Of a DNA stretch of 64,000 nucleotides, positions 25,324 to 32,382 are shown piece by piece. A program made the position numbers and the translations under genes. Location: assembly GCF_007994075.1 (NCBI RefSeq), contig NZ_VIWU01000001.1, positions 2,108,001 to 2,172,000 of the forward strand, given 5' to 3'. This DNA is from Pseudonocardia hierapolitana (lineage in GTDB: Bacteria > Actinomycetota > Actinomycetes > Mycobacteriales > Pseudonocardiaceae). The notes beneath the pieces are model-generated. The model saw only the letters and a program-made list of their open reading frames with translations. It searched no databases and was not told the DNA's origin. Each line of letters starts with the position of its first letter. Position 1 is the first letter of the stretch.

Positions 25324-26139
25324 ATGATCATCGCGGATCGGGTGGCACGGATCATGGCGGGCGGCCTGGCCGCGATGGCTCTCGTGGCCGGGTGTTCGGC
25401 AGAGCCGGAACCCGCATCCGAGCCCGCTCCGGCGCAGAGCGTGCTCGACGCCGTGCTCGCGAACGGCGAGATCAAGATCTGCAGCACCGGCGACTACCGC
25501 CCGTTCACCCACCTCGACGAGTCCACGGGGCGCTGGGACGGCATCGACATCGACATGGCAGCCGACCTCGCCGCGAAGCTCGGCGTCCGGCTCACCATCG
25601 TGAAGACCACATGGGGCACGCTCGTCGACGATCTCGGCAGGACCTGCGACATCGCCATGGGCGGCATCTCGGTCACCACCGACCGCGCCAAGCGCGCGTT
25701 CTACAGCGACCCGTACCTCGTCGACGGCAAGACGCCGATCACGCGCTGCGAGAACGCGGCCCGGTTCCAGACCCTGGAGCAGATCAACCAGCCAGGCGTG
25801 CGCGCGGTGGTCAACCCGGGCGGGACGAACGAGCAGTTCGCCAAGGCCAACCTGACCCGGGCCACGATCGTCCCGCACCCCGACAACAACACGATCTTCG
25901 AGGAGATCCTGGCCGGCCGCGCGGATCTGATGATCACCGACGCCACCGAGACCCGCTGGCAACAGCAGCAGCACCCCGAGCTGTGCGCGGTGCACCCCGA
26001 GGCGCCGTTCACGTTCTCCGAGAAGGCCTACCTGCTGCCCCGCGGCGACGTGGTCCTGCAGGAGTGGGTGAACGGCTGGCTGCGCATCGCGCAGAACGAC
26101 GGCACGTACACCCGCTTCGCCCAGCCCCGCCTGGGCTAG
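25324..26139 (+). CDS. Lipoprotein with PheC-like (cyclohexadienyl dehydratase / solute-binding) domain
   Basis: A 271-residue protein with a lipoprotein signal ending in LVAGCS (lipidated Cys about residue 24), then a type 3 solute-binding fold. The body follows PheC-type cyclohexadienyl dehydratases closely: STGDYRPFTHLDESTG, GIDIDMAADLAAKLGV, CDIAMGGISVTTDRAKRAFY, SDPYLVDGKTPITRCE, VNPGGTNEQFAKANL, LMITDATETRWQQQQHPELC and PFTFSEKAYLLPRGD. PheC converts prephenate or arogenate outside the cytosol; close relatives include plain amino-acid-binding proteins. No ABC permease genes adjoin it, which favours an enzyme or orphan sensor over an ABC receptor. The ATG at 25324 follows a short spacer after the DUF4926 stub. 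Confidence 0.82.
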   Translation: MIIADRVARIMAGGLAAMALVAGCSAEPEPASEPAPAQSVLDAVLANGEIKICSTGDYRPFTHLDESTGRWDGIDIDMAADLAAKLGVRLTIVKTTWGTLVDDLGRTCDIAMGGISVTTDRAKRAFYSDPYLVDGKTPITRCENAARFQTLEQINQPGVRAVVNPGGTNEQFAKANLTRATIVPHPDNNTIFEEILAGRADLMITDATETRWQQQQHPELCAVHPEAPFTFSEKAYLLPRGDVVLQEWVNGWLRIAQNDGTYTRFAQPRLG

Positions 26140-26257
26140 TGCTCCGGCTGTCGATCGTCGTGCCCGTGTGTGGAGGGCTTCCCGCCGCAGGCGGCGCTGG
26201 CATCGTCGTGATCGGCGGGTAGTCCGGTGGCACGCCGAGCCGCTGATCACGGCTTCC

Positions 26258-26289
26258 GCCCGGGTGCGTTCCGCGGAACGCACCCGGGC
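26258..26289. terminator. Perfect 32-bp GC-rich palindrome
   Basis: A perfect palindrome whose left arm is GCCCGGGTGCGTTCCG and whose right arm is its exact reverse complement, with no loop bases. It lies 118 bases downstream of the lipoprotein stop, inside the left part of repeat copy A. It could form a strong hairpin and act as a terminator for the upstream operon, though no U-tract follows. Copy B has only one arm of it, so it is not conserved in the repeat. Confidence 0.45.
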
Positions 26290-26304
26290 CGCTGCGGGCG
26301 TGGT

Positions 26305-26490
26305 CCGTCTCGTGGCCGCGCCGTTCCCGGCTCGGGCCGCACCGCCTCACGCCCGGCCCTGGACCACTGTTGTGTCGATCCGGTTCGCCTCCAGCCCGCA
26401 TCTGGGCGGGGTCGCTGGGCTGGGTCCACTGCCGACCCCCGGGGTTGCGCTGGGTGCCGTCGCCGGCCAGGGGGCACGCCCGTTGGGGAC
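26305..26490 (-). repeat. Repeat unit U1 (left half of copy A)
   Basis: Read on the minus strand it begins CGTCCCCAACGGGCGTGCCC and passes through a GTCGGCAGTGGACCCAGCC-type tract to an ACCGGATCG core and a final GCCGGGAACGGCGCG. It aligns with unit U2 in inverted orientation with many substitutions, and closely with U4 at 34589-34780. Together with U2 it makes copy A a long imperfect inverted repeat. Confidence 0.7.
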
Positions 26491-26657
26491 GCGGTCGGGT
26501 GCCCACGCGACTCCCAGCTGGTGTCCCGTTTCCGCTGATCATGAGGGGTAGCATCGGCACGGATCCGGGGTGATCTCACCGTGCCTCGCCAGGGGAAGGG
26601 TTGGGGGTAAGGGGTCGGGACCACCGCCATTCAAGTGGCACCCGGCAGCGACGGGCT

Positions 26658-26850
26658 CGTCGGGAACGGGCGTGCCCCCAGGTCGGGAACGGCCACCCAC
26701 GCAACCCGGGAGGTCGGTAGTGAACCCAACCCGGCCACCCGCTCAGGTGAGAGGCGGCGCGAACCGCGGGACCACACGGAAGGCCTGGATGGTGGGCGAG
26801 CGCCGGGTGGCCCGGGCCGGGAACGGCGCGCCCACCGGAACCCAGCCGGA
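26658..26850 (+). repeat. Repeat unit U2 (right half of copy A)
   Basis: It begins CGTCGGGAACGGGCGTGCCC, contains GGTCGGTAGTGAACCCAACC and ends with the GCCGGGAACGGCGCGCCCAC tract. It is nearly identical to U3 at 34232-34430 read on the opposite strand and a diverged inverted copy of U1. Confidence 0.75.
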
Positions 26851-27099
26851 CCAGGCCGACTCGACGGGAACCGATCGACGGATGGCCTCACGCCCGGCCG
26901 GTGACCGGGCTGGCCACGGGCCTCCGGTGCCCATGATCCGAACTGTCGCTTGCCCATGGCTGCGTCCACGACCATGAGCACCCGCTACTGCGGATCATGA
27001 GCGCAAGATCGCGAGTATCTCGGGCGCAACCGCTCGGAACAACACCTGCAGGGCCGGCTCGGCCCGTGGGCATCGAGTTCGGAATTGCTCGGCCAGTGG

Positions 27100-27750
27100 T
27101 CAGACGCTGCGCAGCACCGAGACGATGACCCCCAGCACGACGGCCTCGTCGCCGTCGATCACGTCGTAGGCCGGGTTGCGCGGCTCGAGGTACACGTGGC
27201 CGTTCCGGCGGCGGTACACCTTCACCGTGGCCTCGCCGTCGATCATCGCGGCCACGATCTGGCCCGAGTGTGCCTCGGACTGCTGGCGCACCACCACCGT
27301 GTCGCCGTCGCAGATCGCGGCGTCGATCATGGAGTCGCCGCGGACCCGCAGCGCGAAGACGTTGCCGCGCCCGGCCAGCTCGCGGGGCAGCGTGAGGACG
27401 TCGTCGACGTGCTCCTCGGCCAGGATCGGGGTTCCCGCGGCGATGTCACCGACCACGGGGACGGGCACGGAGTCGCTGGTGTCCCGCGCCTGCGGCTCCT
27501 GCAGGAACGCGCGCACGTCGATCGGCCGGGACACCACCGTCCCGCGCCGGAGGAAGCCCTTCTCCTCCAGGCTCGCGAGGTGTTTCGACACCGACGACGG
27601 CGACCGCAGCCCGACGGCCTCACCGATCTCGCGGGTGCTCGGCGCGTACCCGTACCGGACGACCCAGTCCCGGATGGTCAGGAGGATCCGCTGCTGCCGC
27701 ACGGGCAGCGAGGAGGCATCCAGGAACTCGAGGTCATCGACGAGGGTCAC
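27100..27750 (-). CDS. lexA: LexA repressor, SOS response
   Basis: A 216-residue LexA. The winged-helix domain is VRQQRILLTIRDWVVRYGYAP, STREIGEAVGL and SPSSVSKHLASLEEKG (residues about 17-65). The self-cleavage bond lies in GDIAAGTPI (Ala105-Gly106), and the Ser-Lys dyad is Ser140 (RGDSMIDA) and Lys177 (ATVKVY). Activated RecA triggers cleavage and derepresses DNA-repair genes. It is on the short side for an actinobacterial LexA, so a second lexA elsewhere in the genome is possible. GTG start at 27750; a LexA-box-like sequence lies 23 bases upstream. Isolated next to repeat copy A, away from the usual nrdR or other SOS neighbours. Confidence 0.93.
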   Translation of the reverse strand: MTLVDDLEFLDASSLPVRQQRILLTIRDWVVRYGYAPSTREIGEAVGLRSPSSVSKHLASLEEKGFLRRGTVVSRPIDVRAFLQEPQARDTSDSVPVPVVGDIAAGTPILAEEHVDDVLTLPRELAGRGNVFALRVRGDSMIDAAICDGDTVVVRQQSEAHSGQIVAAMIDGEATVKVYRRRNGHVYLEPRNPAYDVIDGDEAVVLGVIVSVLRSV

Positions 27751-27772
27751 GTGCGGATGTTAGAGGTCCCGG

Positions 27773-27788
27773 GAGAACGCACTTTCGA
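27773..27788 (-). promoter_or_regulatory. LexA-box-like operator
   Basis: On the minus strand TCGAAAGTGCGTTCTC matches the actinobacterial SOS consensus TCGAAC-N4-GTTCGA at nine of twelve defined positions. It lies 23 bases upstream of the lexA start, the expected place for autoregulation. Part of it sits just before the nitroreductase stop at 27790. Confidence 0.55.
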
Positions 27789-27789
27789 G

Positions 27790-28389
27790 CTACCAGTGGC
27801 CGCGGTGGACCACCTCGGTCACGCCCCTGCGGCCTCGCCTCAGTGAGGGCGAGCGCCTGTCGTGCCCGCCCTCGTAGCCCACCGAGACGCAACCGATGGG
27901 CCGGTACTCCTCCGGCACCCCGAACTCCCGCCGGAAGGGATCGATCCGACCGGGTGGGATGCCGAAGAAGCAGGCGCCCAGCCCCTCGTCCACGGCGGTG
28001 AGCAGCATGAGCAGGGCGGCCATCCCGGTGTCGATGTCCCAGTACGGCACCGGCCAGCGGGCCTCGTCGCGGTCGGCCCAGCCCTTGTCCGGTTCGGCGT
28101 AGCGGTCCAGGTAGGCCGCCTTGTGCGACAGCGGCACGATCAGCAGCGGCGCGCGGCGCATCCGGACGAGCCACCGGTCCGGCTCGCCGTCGTCCACGGT
28201 GGCCGCCCAGAACCGCGCGCGCTCGTCCGGCGACTCCAGCACGAGGAACGCCCACCCCTGGCTGAACCCCGCCGACGGCGCCCTGATCGCGTGCTCGAGC
28301 AACCGCTCCCGCACCTGGGGCGGCACCGGCCGGTCGGGGTCGTAGTCACGGATCATGCGGCGGCGGCGGACCACCTCGGCGAACTCCAC
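27790..28389 (-). CDS. Nitroreductase family protein
   Basis: A 199-residue FMN-dependent oxidoreductase of the NfnB/FMN-reductase fold. The N-terminal VEFAEVVRRRRMIRDYDPDR (phosphate-binding R-R-R-S/M-x-R), HAIRAPSAGFSQGWAFLVLE and the later DTGMAALLMLLTAVDEGLGACFFGI, PIGCVSVGYEG segments are typical. It reduces nitro, quinone or flavin-type substrates with NAD(P)H; the substrate is unknown. The frame is open to 28410, but the GTG at 28389 gives the usual family N-terminus and has an AAGGTG seven bases upstream. Two strong palindromes lie directly upstream. Confidence 0.87.
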   Translation of the reverse strand: MEFAEVVRRRRMIRDYDPDRPVPPQVRERLLEHAIRAPSAGFSQGWAFLVLESPDERARFWAATVDDGEPDRWLVRMRRAPLLIVPLSHKAAYLDRYAEPDKGWADRDEARWPVPYWDIDTGMAALLMLLTAVDEGLGACFFGIPPGRIDPFRREFGVPEEYRPIGCVSVGYEGGHDRRSPSLRRGRRGVTEVVHRGHW

Positions 28390-28409
28390 GCCGATCACCT
28401 TGCCCCACA

Positions 28410-28432
28410 CCGACGAACGGCGCCTTCGTCGG
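28410..28432. promoter_or_regulatory. Palindromic operator 1 upstream of nitroreductase
   Basis: CCGACGAACGG-CGC-CTTCGTCGG forms an almost perfect inverted repeat immediately upstream of the nitroreductase start. Its centre is about 30 bp from that of a second near-identical palindrome at 28440-28461. The neighbouring TetR gene at 28478 is a plausible source of the binding protein, but the TetR has its own different GGTACC operators. Confidence 0.6.
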
Positions 28433-28439
28433 ATAGGTA

Positions 28440-28461
28440 CCGACGAACGCGCCGTTCGTCG
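28440..28461. promoter_or_regulatory. Palindromic operator 2 upstream of nitroreductase
   Basis: The sequence CCGACGAACG-CG-CCGTTCGTCG repeats the arms CGACGAACG / CGTTCGTCG of operator 1. The 30-bp centre-to-centre spacing is close to three helical turns and would place two dimers on the same face of the DNA. It lies just beyond the 3' end of the TetR gene. Confidence 0.6.
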
Positions 28462-28477
28462 ACATCAGCACTGGGCG

Positions 28478-29083
28478 TCATGGGCGGTGCAGCTGCAGGA
28501 AGGCGGACACCGCGGCGCGCGCCCGCGCGTCGACCTCCGTGGCCGTCGGTGGATCGGCGACCCGGAGCAGCAACCTCATCATCAGGTCGCCCCACAACAG
28601 ACCGGCGAACTGCTCGGCCTGTTCGGCTGCGCGGCCCGGGAGAACACCGTGGGCGTGGGCCGCTTCCATGATCGCGGTCAGGGCGGCCCGGCTGGTCTGC
28701 GGCCCGAGCGAATGCAGCGTGCGAGCGACCTCCGGGGCGCGCACGGCCTCTGCGATCGCCAGCCGGAAGACCGCGACGACGGTGGGATCGGTGGTCTCGC
28801 GCAGGAGTTGCGTCCCGAACCCGACCAGGACGCGCTCGAGCGTCTCGGTGTCCCGTGGCTCGGGAAGGTCGGCGGGTACCCGCAGCCGCGTGGCGCGCTC
28901 GCGGACGCAGGCCTCGAGCATCTGCTGCTTGTTGCCCACCAGGGCGTAGAGCTCCCGCTTGGAGACCCGCGCCCGGGTGGCGATCTCGAGCGTGCTGGTC
29001 GCGGCGTACCCGGCCTCCATGAACGCGGAGAACGCGGCGCCGAGGATGCGTTCGCGTGCGGGCGCCTCGTCCGCTGTGGGCAT
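28478..29083 (-). CDS. TetR-family transcriptional regulator
   Basis: A 201-residue repressor: the N-terminal helix-turn-helix is ARERILGAAFSAFMEAGYAATST, LEIATRARVSKRELYALVGNKQQM, followed by an all-helical ligand-binding domain with FAGLLWGDLMMRLLLRV near the C-terminus, resembling the AefR-like C-terminal group. ATG start at 29083 with GGGAGG upstream. It is divergent from the NmrA-like gene at 29162 and the 78-base spacer holds four GGTACC half-sites, so it most likely represses that gene and itself. The ligand is unknown. Confidence 0.9.
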   Translation of the reverse strand: MPTADEAPARERILGAAFSAFMEAGYAATSTLEIATRARVSKRELYALVGNKQQMLEACVRERATRLRVPADLPEPRDTETLERVLVGFGTQLLRETTDPTVVAVFRLAIAEAVRAPEVARTLHSLGPQTSRAALTAIMEAAHAHGVLPGRAAEQAEQFAGLLWGDLMMRLLLRVADPPTATEVDARARAAVSAFLQLHRP

Positions 29084-29094
29084 CGACCCCTCCC

Positions 29095-29144
29095 TTGACA
29101 TCGGGTACCAGTTGGTACCACAGTAGCTGGTACCAGTCGGTACC
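29095..29144. promoter_or_regulatory. Divergent promoter/operator with four GGTACC half-sites
   Basis: TTGACA at 29095-29100 is a consensus -35 for the rightward gene; no good -10 could be fixed. GGTACC occurs at 29104, 29114, 29129 and 29139. The first two form GGTACCAGTTGGTACC and the last two GGTACCAGTCGGTACC, two near-identical 16-bp boxes with centres 25 bp apart. This is a typical TetR-dimer arrangement overlapping the promoter. Confidence 0.7.
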
Positions 29145-29161
29145 AGAGGGAGAGGAACGTC

Positions 29162-30028
29162 ATGAACGGTGGAACCGTGCTCGTGACCGGAGCGGCAGGC
29201 GGGCAGCAGGGAAGGACGGGACGCCGCGTGACCGAGCTGCTGCGGGAACGCGACGTGCCGGTCCGTGCGATGGTGCGTACGAACGACGAGCGGGCCGACC
29301 ACCTGCGCAGCATCGGCGCGGAGGTGGTGGTGGGCGACTTCCTCGACTTCCGGTCGATCCAGGCGGTCGTCGAGGGCGTCTCCGCCGTCTACTTCGCCTA
29401 TCCGGTGCAGGAGGGCCTGCTCGACGCGACCGTCAAGATGGCGGTCGCGGCCCGGAACGCCGGTGTCGAGCGACTCGTGGACATGGTGATGCTGCTGTCC
29501 ACCCCGGACGCGCCGACGCCGCGCATGCGGGAGAACTACCTGTCGGAGCAGGTCTTCGAGTGGGCCGGGATCGGGGCCGCCCACGTGCGGGCCACGGTGT
29601 TCTTCGAGAACATCCACGCACTGGCGACCGCCTCCGGAGCGCTCGCGATGCCGCTCGGCGACGACAGCACCGTGATTCCCCTGGTCGCCGGGGAGGACGT
29701 GGCCCGGGTCGCGGCCGGCGTGCTCACCGCGGCGGACGTGCCGGCGGGAAGCGCGTACCCCGTGGTCGGCCAGCTCCTGACCGTGCAGGAGATCGTGGCC
29801 ACCCTGACCGCCGGGCTCGGCCGGGAGATCGGCTACGAGAACGTCACCGACGAGGCGTGGGCCGAGGCGGCGGGCAGCCGGATCAACGCCCACGCCGTCG
29901 CACACCTGTCCAAGCTGTGGGCGGCGCTGCGCAGCGGGCCGCAGGACGTGGAGGTGACCGACACGATCGAGAAGCTGAGCGGGCGCAGGCCGAAGACGTT
30001 CGCGGAGTTCGTCGCGGAGGCGGCGTGA
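29162..30028 (+). CDS. NmrA-like NAD(P)-binding oxidoreductase
   Basis: A 288-residue atypical short-chain dehydrogenase of the NmrA/HSCARG/QOR2-like type: VLVTGAAGGQQGRTGRRVTELL (glycine-rich nucleotide motif), VRAMVRTNDERADHL (NADP-specific Arg), GAEVVVGDFLDFRSIQAVVEGV and a C-terminal PLVAGEDVARVAAGVL region. Members either reduce quinones or act as redox sensors; the catalytic Tyr-Lys pair of classical SDRs is absent. The gene is divergent from the TetR and preceded by its operators and a GGGAGAGGAA ribosome-binding site, so it is probably the TetR's main target. Confidence 0.87.
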   Translation: MNGGTVLVTGAAGGQQGRTGRRVTELLRERDVPVRAMVRTNDERADHLRSIGAEVVVGDFLDFRSIQAVVEGVSAVYFAYPVQEGLLDATVKMAVAARNAGVERLVDMVMLLSTPDAPTPRMRENYLSEQVFEWAGIGAAHVRATVFFENIHALATASGALAMPLGDDSTVIPLVAGEDVARVAAGVLTAADVPAGSAYPVVGQLLTVQEIVATLTAGLGREIGYENVTDEAWAEAAGSRINAHAVAHLSKLWAALRSGPQDVEVTDTIEKLSGRRPKTFAEFVAEAA

Positions 30029-30062
30029 TCGCCTCCAGTAGAGCGCCGGCGGGCGTCCCGGA

Positions 30063-30675
30063 TCACGACGACCGGTTCGCACCGCCGACGGTGTAGCGCA
30101 CGTGCGTCACGAGTGCGGTGTGCCGGGCCTCGACCGGGGTCAGCTCCAGCCGGCCCACGCCCTCGAACAGGCGCTCGCCGCGCCCGAGCACGACGGGCGC
30201 GATGTGCAGGTACAGCTCGTCGATCAGGCCGGCGGCGAGGTACTGGTTGACGGTGGCGGCGCCGCCCGCGATCGCGACCTCCCGGTCCCCCGCGGTGGCC
30301 CGGGCCCGGTCGAGCGCTTCGACGATCCCGCCGGTCACGAAGTGGAACGTCGTTCCGCCCTTCATCTCGACGGGTTCGCGCTCGTGGTGGGTGAGGACGA
30401 AGACCGGGGCGTGGTAGGGCGGCTCCTCGCCCCACCACCCGGTCCAGTCCAGGTCCCACTCGCCACGGCCGGGCCCGAACATGTTGCGGCCCATGATGTA
30501 CGCGCTTGCGGCGGTGAGCGTCTCGATCTCGGCGGCGTTCTCCTCCGCGGCCTCGAACATCCAACCGGTGCAGGCTCTCGCCGACCCCGTCGCCGAAGGG
30601 GGCGTCCGCGCGCTGGTTCGGGCCGGCCGTGTAGCCGTCCAGAGAGATCGCCATCCCGCAGGTGACCTTGCCCAT
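30063..30675 (-). pseudogene. Frameshifted dihydrofolate reductase (RibD C-terminal) family gene
   Basis: The N-terminus MGKVTCGMAISLDGYTAG starts at ATG 30675 in one frame and reads to DGVGESLHR. The rest of the protein, from WMFEAAEENAAEIETLT through AYIMGRNMFGPG, VTGGIVEALDRARATAGDR, VAIAGGAATVNQYLAAGLID and ELYLHIAPVVLGRGERLFEG, continues in a different frame to the stop at 30063. Removing one base from the A-A pair at 30563-30564 (minus-strand TT in CGG-T-TGG) restores a single 200-residue frame. So this is a one-base insertion, either a real mutation or a sequencing error. The intact paralogue type is at 55615. Confidence 0.8.
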
Positions 30676-30801
30676 CTCGACTCCTCGCGTCGCGCGGGGG
30701 ATCGGTTCTCCCCCACCTCGCCATCTGGTCGGAGCAGGACGGCGCCCTTCGACATCGCAGGCGAAGATTTCCGGAGGAGTCCGACCGGCGCGTGGGGACC
30801 G

Positions 30802-32139
30802 CTACGCGGCGGTCACCCGCGTTGCCCGGCGCCGCAGCAGGACCCCCGCGGCCACCACGCACTGGGCGCCGAGCCACGCGCATCCGGCACCGGTGATGCC
30901 CATCATCGGCACCAGGACGAAGGTGCCGATCATCACCAGTGCGCAGAGCCCGGCCGGCAGCCCGACCAGCACGGCGCGGTGGCGGCTGACGCGCGCCTCC
31001 CACACCGTCGAGTTCGTGACGACGTTCGGGATCGCGGAGAGGGCCAGCAGGATCAGCAACAACGTGCCGGTCTGGGCGTAGGCGGGCCCGAACACCCACA
31101 GGATCGGGTAGGACGCGACGGCGGTCACGATGGCCGCGGGGACGATCAGCGTGAGCGCCTTGCGCTCCATCCCGCGCCGGGCCCGGTCGGCCGCGGCACG
31201 GTCGGCGGCGGCGTTGTGCGCCACCATCGACTTCCCCATGCCGATCGCCACCAGGTAGAACGCGAACGCGATCTGCCAGACCACGCCGTACACGGCGGCG
31301 CCGTCGGGCCCGGCCAGGTTGATCACGACGAGCGGGAGGCCGAAGACCGCGGCCTGCCAGAAGATGTTGCCCGCGTAGTCGGCGCCCACGAACTCGCCGA
31401 GGTCCCGCACCGTGACCGGGTGGACGGTGGGCGGGGGCGGGGCCTTGCGCACCGCCCTGGTGACCCAGCTCGTGACGACCAGGACGACGAGCAGGGTGGC
31501 CACCACCCACCCGATCGCGATCCCGCTCTCCACGGCGAGCCAGGCCGCGACCGCGAGCAGGGCGACCTTCAGCAGGGAGAACACGAGGTTCTCCCACAGC
31601 ACGAGGTCGGCACGCTTGATCGAGGTGAGGGCGGCGTCCTGGAGGACGAACACGGTGTAGAGCGGGGTGCTGATCACGAAGAAGACGATCAGCATCGGGT
31701 ACCCGACCGCCTCCACGAGCTCGGGAGCCCACACGCCTGCACCGACCGCGAACCCGAGGCCGAGCACCGCCGCCACCCCGATGCCGACGGCGAAGCATCC
31801 GGCGATGATCGCGCCGCGCCGGTCGGTGACCGGGACGAAGCGCAGGATCGCGTTGCCGAGGTTCAGGTGGGCGGCCGAGCCGAGGAGCGTCATCGCCGAC
31901 AGCGCCGTGGAGTTCAGCCCGACGGTGGTGGGGTCGAACAGCCGCGCGGCGAGCACCCAGAACAGCATCCCGATGCCCGACGACGCGGCCGAGCTGAGCA
32001 CGAGCGCCATACCGTCGCGGTGCTGCGGGGCACGCCAGCCGTCATCCGCCGCCGCGCCGAGCGGCAGCGGCTGGGTCAAGGCCTCGAACCGAACGGTCGG
32101 GGCGTCGAGCTCATCCGGTGGCGGCACGCGGCCCATCAT
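30802..32139 (-). CDS. Oligosaccharide/lipid flippase family membrane protein (pair 2)
   Basis: About 445 residues with roughly 12 membrane helices, paralogous to the protein at 18210: WRAPQHRDGMALVLSSAASS, ARLFDPTTVGLNSTALSAM, LNLGNAILRFVPVTDRRG, VFVLQDAALTSIKRADLVLW and ENLVFSLLKVALLA match position by position. It has a longer hydrophilic N-terminus (PPPDELDAPTVRFEALTQP). ATG 32139 is preceded by GAGGG; ATG 32136 and an upstream start at 32187 are alternatives. Divergent from the GMC oxidoreductase at 32383 with a 243-base spacer in which I find no clear promoter or operator. Cargo unknown. Confidence 0.87.
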   Translation of the reverse strand: MMGRVPPPDELDAPTVRFEALTQPLPLGAAADDGWRAPQHRDGMALVLSSAASSGIGMLFWVLAARLFDPTTVGLNSTALSAMTLLGSAAHLNLGNAILRFVPVTDRRGAIIAGCFAVGIGVAAVLGLGFAVGAGVWAPELVEAVGYPMLIVFFVISTPLYTVFVLQDAALTSIKRADLVLWENLVFSLLKVALLAVAAWLAVESGIAIGWVVATLLVVLVVTSWVTRAVRKAPPPPTVHPVTVRDLGEFVGADYAGNIFWQAAVFGLPLVVINLAGPDGAAVYGVVWQIAFAFYLVAIGMGKSMVAHNAAADRAAADRARRGMERKALTLIVPAAIVTAVASYPILWVFGPAYAQTGTLLLILLALSAIPNVVTNSTVWEARVSRHRAVLVGLPAGLCALVMIGTFVLVPMMGITGAGCAWLGAQCVVAAGVLLRRRATRVTAA

Positions 32140-32382
32140 CCGACCGGCCCTCGACGTGACGGCATGCAGGTCGTGCCTCCCCCGCAACAGCTCCCCCGCA
32201 ACAGCGCTGAACAGCGCCCATCGTGCCGTCTATCGGGGCCGTCCACCTCTGCGTTAGCCCCGCCGGGTCGGCTCTCCGCGGCCTCCTGAGCCGGTGTAGC
32301 GTCCTTCGCCGTCAAGAGCCGCTTCGCATCACGATCGGGTGAAACGACGCGTGGTGGCCGGCATTGCCATGAGGGGGACCGA

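Larger units (their letters stand above)
26149..27003 (+). repeat. Composite non-coding repeat, copy A
   Basis: This 960-base gene-free stretch (26140-27099) is largely filled by a composite repeat. It matches, in inverted orientation, copy B at 34084-34850 along its whole length. Internally it holds two diverged inverted units of about 190 bp (26305-26490 on the minus sense, 26658-26850 on the plus sense) separated by a 167-base centre, and ends in a tract at 26932-27003 that begins CATGATCCG and ends CGGATCATGAGCG. Open frames here are Arg/Pro/Gly-rich in every frame and differ between copies mainly by amino-acid-changing substitutions, so I see no coding constraint. No transposase or target-site duplication was found. 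Confidence 0.85.

Noticed and set aside
26635..26904. Conserved 89-residue frame in repeat copy A with a similar frame in copy B (34151-34453)
   Set aside because: Other frames are conserved equally, the substitutions are mostly amino-acid-changing, the composition is Gly/Arg/Pro-rich, and no ribosome-binding site is seen. Conservation is of DNA, not protein.
27012..27023. GAGTATCTCGG, as in the MarR operator at 11065-11075
   Set aside because: Eleven bases alone without the CAGTCCGAG half; probably coincidence.
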